Source: JANNSX01 sp031403155
Lineage (GTDB): Bacteria; Pseudomonadota; Alphaproteobacteria; Rhizobiales; Hyphomicrobiaceae
Length of the DNA: 24,595 bases
Reading direction: 5' to 3'
Assembly: GCA_031403155.1 (NCBI GenBank)
Contig: JANNSX010000148.1
Location: 1-24,595 of the forward strand
Below the pieces are notes generated by a model. It ran no database searches. It saw only the letters and a program-made list of their open reading frames with translations, and was not told where the DNA came from. The position numbers were made by a program, and so were the translations under genes. Shown here piece after piece: positions 22,127 through 24,595 of the stretch (the stretch's first letter is position 1; every line of letters starts with the position of its first letter).

Positions 22127-24472
22127 ATGACAGAGCAGCCGCGGACGCTCGCGCCCTTCTCGACGCATTGGGGCACCTATTTCGCCGAGGTCGAGGGCGG
22201 CCGCGTGGTCGGCGTCAAGGACTATGCCGGCGATCCCGATCCGGCGGTGATCGGGCCGGGCATCGTGGAAGCCGTGCATCATCCGGTGCGCATCTCCGAG
22301 CCCGTGGTGCGCAAGGGCTTCCTCGAGAAAGGCCCAGGTTCCGACCGCTCGGGGCGTGGCCGCGAACCTTTCGTCGCCGTCTCCTGGGACGAGGCGAGTG
22401 CATTGGCCGCCGCCGAGCTCGATCGCGTGCGGCAAGCGCACGGCAACAGCGCCATCTTCGGCGGCTCCTATGGTTGGGCGAGCGCCGGCCGGTTCCACCA
22501 CGCGCAGAGCCAGCTGCACCGGTTCCTCAATGGCATCGGCGGCTACACGGCCTCCATCGACACCTACAGCTATGCGGCGGTGAGCGCGCTGATGCCGCAT
22601 ATCGTCGGCGATTTCTCCGGCCTCGTGCTTGATCGCGCGACGACCTGGCCGGTGATCGCCAAGCACACGAAGCTCATCGTGAGTTTCGGTGGGCTGGCGC
22701 CGAAGAATGCACAGGTCAATGCCGGCGGCGTCGGGCGTCACACGATGCCGGAGGCGTTGCGGGCAGCGAGGGCGAACGGCTGCGAGTTCGTTTCGATCTC
22801 GCCGCTGCGCTCCGACATGCTGCCGGAGCTTCAAGCCGAGTGGCTCGCCGCGCGACCAGGAAGCGACACGGCGCTGATGCTGGGGCTGGCGCATACGCTC
22901 GTCGCCGAAGAGCTGCACGATCGGCAATTCCTCACACGCTATGCAACGGGTTACGAGAAATGCGAGCCCTATCTCATGGGCGCGACCGATGGTCAGCCGA
23001 AGGATGCCGAGTGGGCCGCGCGCCTCACCGGTCTGAGCGCCCAGAGCATCCGCGATCTCGCCCGCCGCATGGCGGCGACGCGCACGATGATCACCGTCTC
23101 CTGGTCGATCCAGCGCGGCGATCATGGCGAGCAGCCCTGTTGGATGGCGGTGACGCTCGCGGCGATGTTGGGCCAGATCGGGCTTCCCGGTGGCGGTTTC
23201 GGCTTCGGCTACGCTTGCGCCAACGGTGTTGGCAACCCGGTGAGCGAGATCCGCTGGCCGGCGTTCCCGCAGGGGCGCAATCCCGTTCCCGACGCCATTC
23301 CGGTCGCGCGCATTTCCGATTTGCTGCTCAATCCGGGCGTGCCTTACGACTTCAATGGTGAGCGCTTCACCTATCCTGACATCCGCCTCGTCTATTGGGC
23401 GGGCGGCAATCCGTTCCATCATCATCAGGACATCAACCGGTTGATTGCCGCGCTCCGGCAGCCCGAGACGATCATCGTCAACGAGATCTGGTGGACGCCG
23501 ATGGCGCGCCACGCCGATATCGTCTTTCCGGTGACGACGCCGCTCGAGCGCGACGATCTCTCGATGTGCCGTTGGGACCCGCTGATCGTCGCCATGCGGC
23601 AGGCGATCCCGCCGGTCGGCGGCGCTCGTAGTGATTACGATGTGCTTGCGGGGATCGCGCGGGTGATGGGCGTGGAACAGGTTTTCACGGAAGGCCGCAG
23701 CGCCGAGGACTGGTTGGGGTCCATGTGGACGCGGGCGCGGGAACGCGCCGAGCGCGCCGGCTTCGCGCTGCCCGATCTCGAGGCCATGCGCGAGCAGGGT
23801 ACGATGAGCCGGCCGGCGCCCGAGCGCGACGGCATTCTGCTCGAGGGTTTCCGCGCCGATCCGGCGGCTCACCCGCTCAAGACACCGAGCGGTAAAATCG
23901 AGATCTTCTCGGAAGCGATCGCCGGATTCGGCTATGCGGACATCGGCGGTCATCCGGCTTGGATGGAGCCCTACGAGTGGCTCGGCGGCGAGGCGGCCAA
24001 GCGGTATCCGCTGCATCTCGTCTCGAACCAGCCGCGCACGCGGCTGCACAGTCAACTCGATTGCGGCGGCGTCAGCCAGGCGAGCAAGATCAGGGGCCGC
24101 GAGCCGGCGATGATGCATCCGGGCGATGCCGCCGCGCGTGGCATTGCGGCCGGCGACGTCGTTCGCATCTTCAATGATCGTGGCGCCTGCCTCGCTGGTG
24201 CGGTTCTCTCCGGGGACGTCATGCCCGGCGCGATCCAGCTCTCCACCGGCGCCTGGTATGATCCGGAAGTGCCCGGCGAGATCGGTAGCCTCTGCAAGCA
24301 CGGTAATCCCAACGTGCTGACGCGCGACAAGGGCACGTCCAGCCTCGGCCAAGGGCCGTCGGCACATTCCTGTTTGGTGGAGGTGGAGAAATTCGCCGGC
24401 GAGCCGCCGCCGGTGACGGCGTTTGTGCCGCCAGTGATTGAGCGGCGCGTCGCGCCGGCGAGTGGCGAATAG
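22127..24472 (+). CDS. BisC/TorZ-like molybdopterin-dependent oxidoreductase (DMSO reductase family)
   Basis: This 781-residue molybdoenzyme has a length close to E. coli biotin sulfoxide reductase. There is no N-terminal cysteine cluster, so no Fe-S centre. The molybdenum-ligating serine is S119 in GGSYGWASAGRFHHAQ. VSWSIQRGDHGEQPCWM, GNPFHHHQDINRL and the molybdopterin-binding C-terminal domain (LVSNQPRTRLHSQLD, then GDAAARGIAAGDVVRIFNDRG) follow. No twin-arginine signal is present, so it should act in the cytoplasm like BisC, reducing an S- or N-oxide or a related substrate. ATG at 22127 is chosen; the frame extends upstream to 22037 across the divergent regulator start. It is transcribed away from the GntR gene and ends just before a set of inverted repeats. 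Its natural substrate and any link to the acyl-CoA clusters are unknown. Confidence 0.92.
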   Translation: MTEQPRTLAPFSTHWGTYFAEVEGGRVVGVKDYAGDPDPAVIGPGIVEAVHHPVRISEPVVRKGFLEKGPGSDRSGRGREPFVAVSWDEASALAAAELDRVRQAHGNSAIFGGSYGWASAGRFHHAQSQLHRFLNGIGGYTASIDTYSYAAVSALMPHIVGDFSGLVLDRATTWPVIAKHTKLIVSFGGLAPKNAQVNAGGVGRHTMPEALRAARANGCEFVSISPLRSDMLPELQAEWLAARPGSDTALMLGLAHTLVAEELHDRQFLTRYATGYEKCEPYLMGATDGQPKDAEWAARLTGLSAQSIRDLARRMAATRTMITVSWSIQRGDHGEQPCWMAVTLAAMLGQIGLPGGGFGFGYACANGVGNPVSEIRWPAFPQGRNPVPDAIPVARISDLLLNPGVPYDFNGERFTYPDIRLVYWAGGNPFHHHQDINRLIAALRQPETIIVNEIWWTPMARHADIVFPVTTPLERDDLSMCRWDPLIVAMRQAIPPVGGARSDYDVLAGIARVMGVEQVFTEGRSAEDWLGSMWTRARERAERAGFALPDLEAMREQGTMSRPAPERDGILLEGFRADPAAHPLKTPSGKIEIFSEAIAGFGYADIGGHPAWMEPYEWLGGEAAKRYPLHLVSNQPRTRLHSQLDCGGVSQASKIRGREPAMMHPGDAAARGIAAGDVVRIFNDRGACLAGAVLSGDVMPGAIQLSTGAWYDPEVPGEIGSLCKHGNPNVLTRDKGTSSLGQGPSAHSCLVEVEKFAGEPPPVTAFVPPVIERRVAPASGE

Positions 24473-24476
24473 CGAA

Positions 24477-24595
24477 TGTGGCACTAGTACCCGCCATCAG
24501 AAATGGCTGGTACTAGCTCATTTGCTTAAGTACCCGATTCACGCGGCATTTTCGTGCCACGACGTGTGGCACTCAATTCTGCGATCGGGTACTAG
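24477..24595. repeat. Interlocking inverted repeats after the BisC-like gene
   Basis: Three hairpins are packed into about 110 bases and run to the window edge. The first pairs 24484-24497 with 24503-24516 (13 of 14 bases match, 5-base loop). The second pairs 24529-24538 (agtacccgat) with 24584-24593 (perfect, 10 bases). The third lies inside the second: gtgccac at 24554-24560 with gtggcac at 24566-24572 (perfect, 5-base loop). The 9-mer tgtggcact also occurs directly repeated at 24477 and 24565, and ctagtaccc / gggtactag closes both ends. Starting 5 bases after the stop codon, the first hairpin may act as a transcript end, although no T-tract follows. The layout resembles REP/BIME-like mobile palindromes. 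Confidence 0.8.

Noticed and set aside
15716..24484. A 2922-codon open frame on the minus strand running across six genes
   Set aside because: Only its last 398 codons (the ACAD11-like dehydrogenase) look like protein. The rest is in exact codon register, antisense to five plus-strand genes that all happen to share one frame, so it stays open because high-GC genes rarely use TTA, CTA and TCA codons. Its residues are low-complexity and Arg/Asp/Ala/His-rich, with no domain.

Overview
The window is high-GC and gene-dense. Its catabolic families and SDR/LLM/GntR-FCD repertoire suggest an alphaproteobacterium, most likely of the Hyphomicrobiales (Rhizobiales) type. This comes from codon bias and family resemblance only; no rRNA or marker gene is present. 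I recognise 18 protein genes, one of them cut by the left edge. There are no RNA genes, CRISPR arrays, transposases or phage genes. Most of the window encodes acyl-CoA (beta-oxidation type) catabolism.

Region 1 (1-12641, all minus strand, so read from right to left) is a long catabolic cluster. It runs: class III aminotransferase, fused ADP-forming acyl-CoA ligase, a pair of acyl-CoA dehydrogenases of the pimeloyl-CoA dehydrogenase large/small subunit type, a FadJ-type hydratase/3-hydroxyacyl-CoA dehydrogenase, a thiolase, a CaiD-like enoyl-CoA hydratase, a GMC oxidoreductase and an SDR that leaves the window. Spacing is tight (ATGA overlap between the small dehydrogenase and FadJ, 8-18 bp elsewhere), except for a heptamer-repeat hairpin between FadJ and thiolase, 111 bp before the GMC gene and 221 bp before the ligase. 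Together these could oxidise an alcohol or amine end, activate the acid and take it through complete beta-oxidation.

Region 2 (12834-14253) holds a plus-strand cyclase/kynurenine-formamidase-like hydrolase and, convergent to it, a Nu-class-like glutathione transferase.

Region 3 (14285-20236) is the most interesting part. A minus-strand aminoglycoside-phosphotransferase-fold kinase and a minus-strand acyl-CoA dehydrogenase closely resemble the two halves of mammalian ACAD11. They stand divergently beside a plus-strand SDR, AMP-forming acyl-CoA synthetase and second SDR. These are the enzyme types of the levulinate (lva) pathway, in which a 4-hydroxyacyl-CoA is phosphorylated and isomerised so that it can enter beta-oxidation. 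The FadJ, thiolase and hydratase of region 1 could finish the job. A 158-bp palindromic repeat separates kinase and dehydrogenase.

Region 4 (20339-24472) has an LLM-class flavin oxidoreductase, a GntR/FCD regulator and a divergent BisC-like cytoplasmic molybdopterin oxidoreductase. The window ends in a compact set of interlocking inverted repeats just after the BisC-like stop codon.
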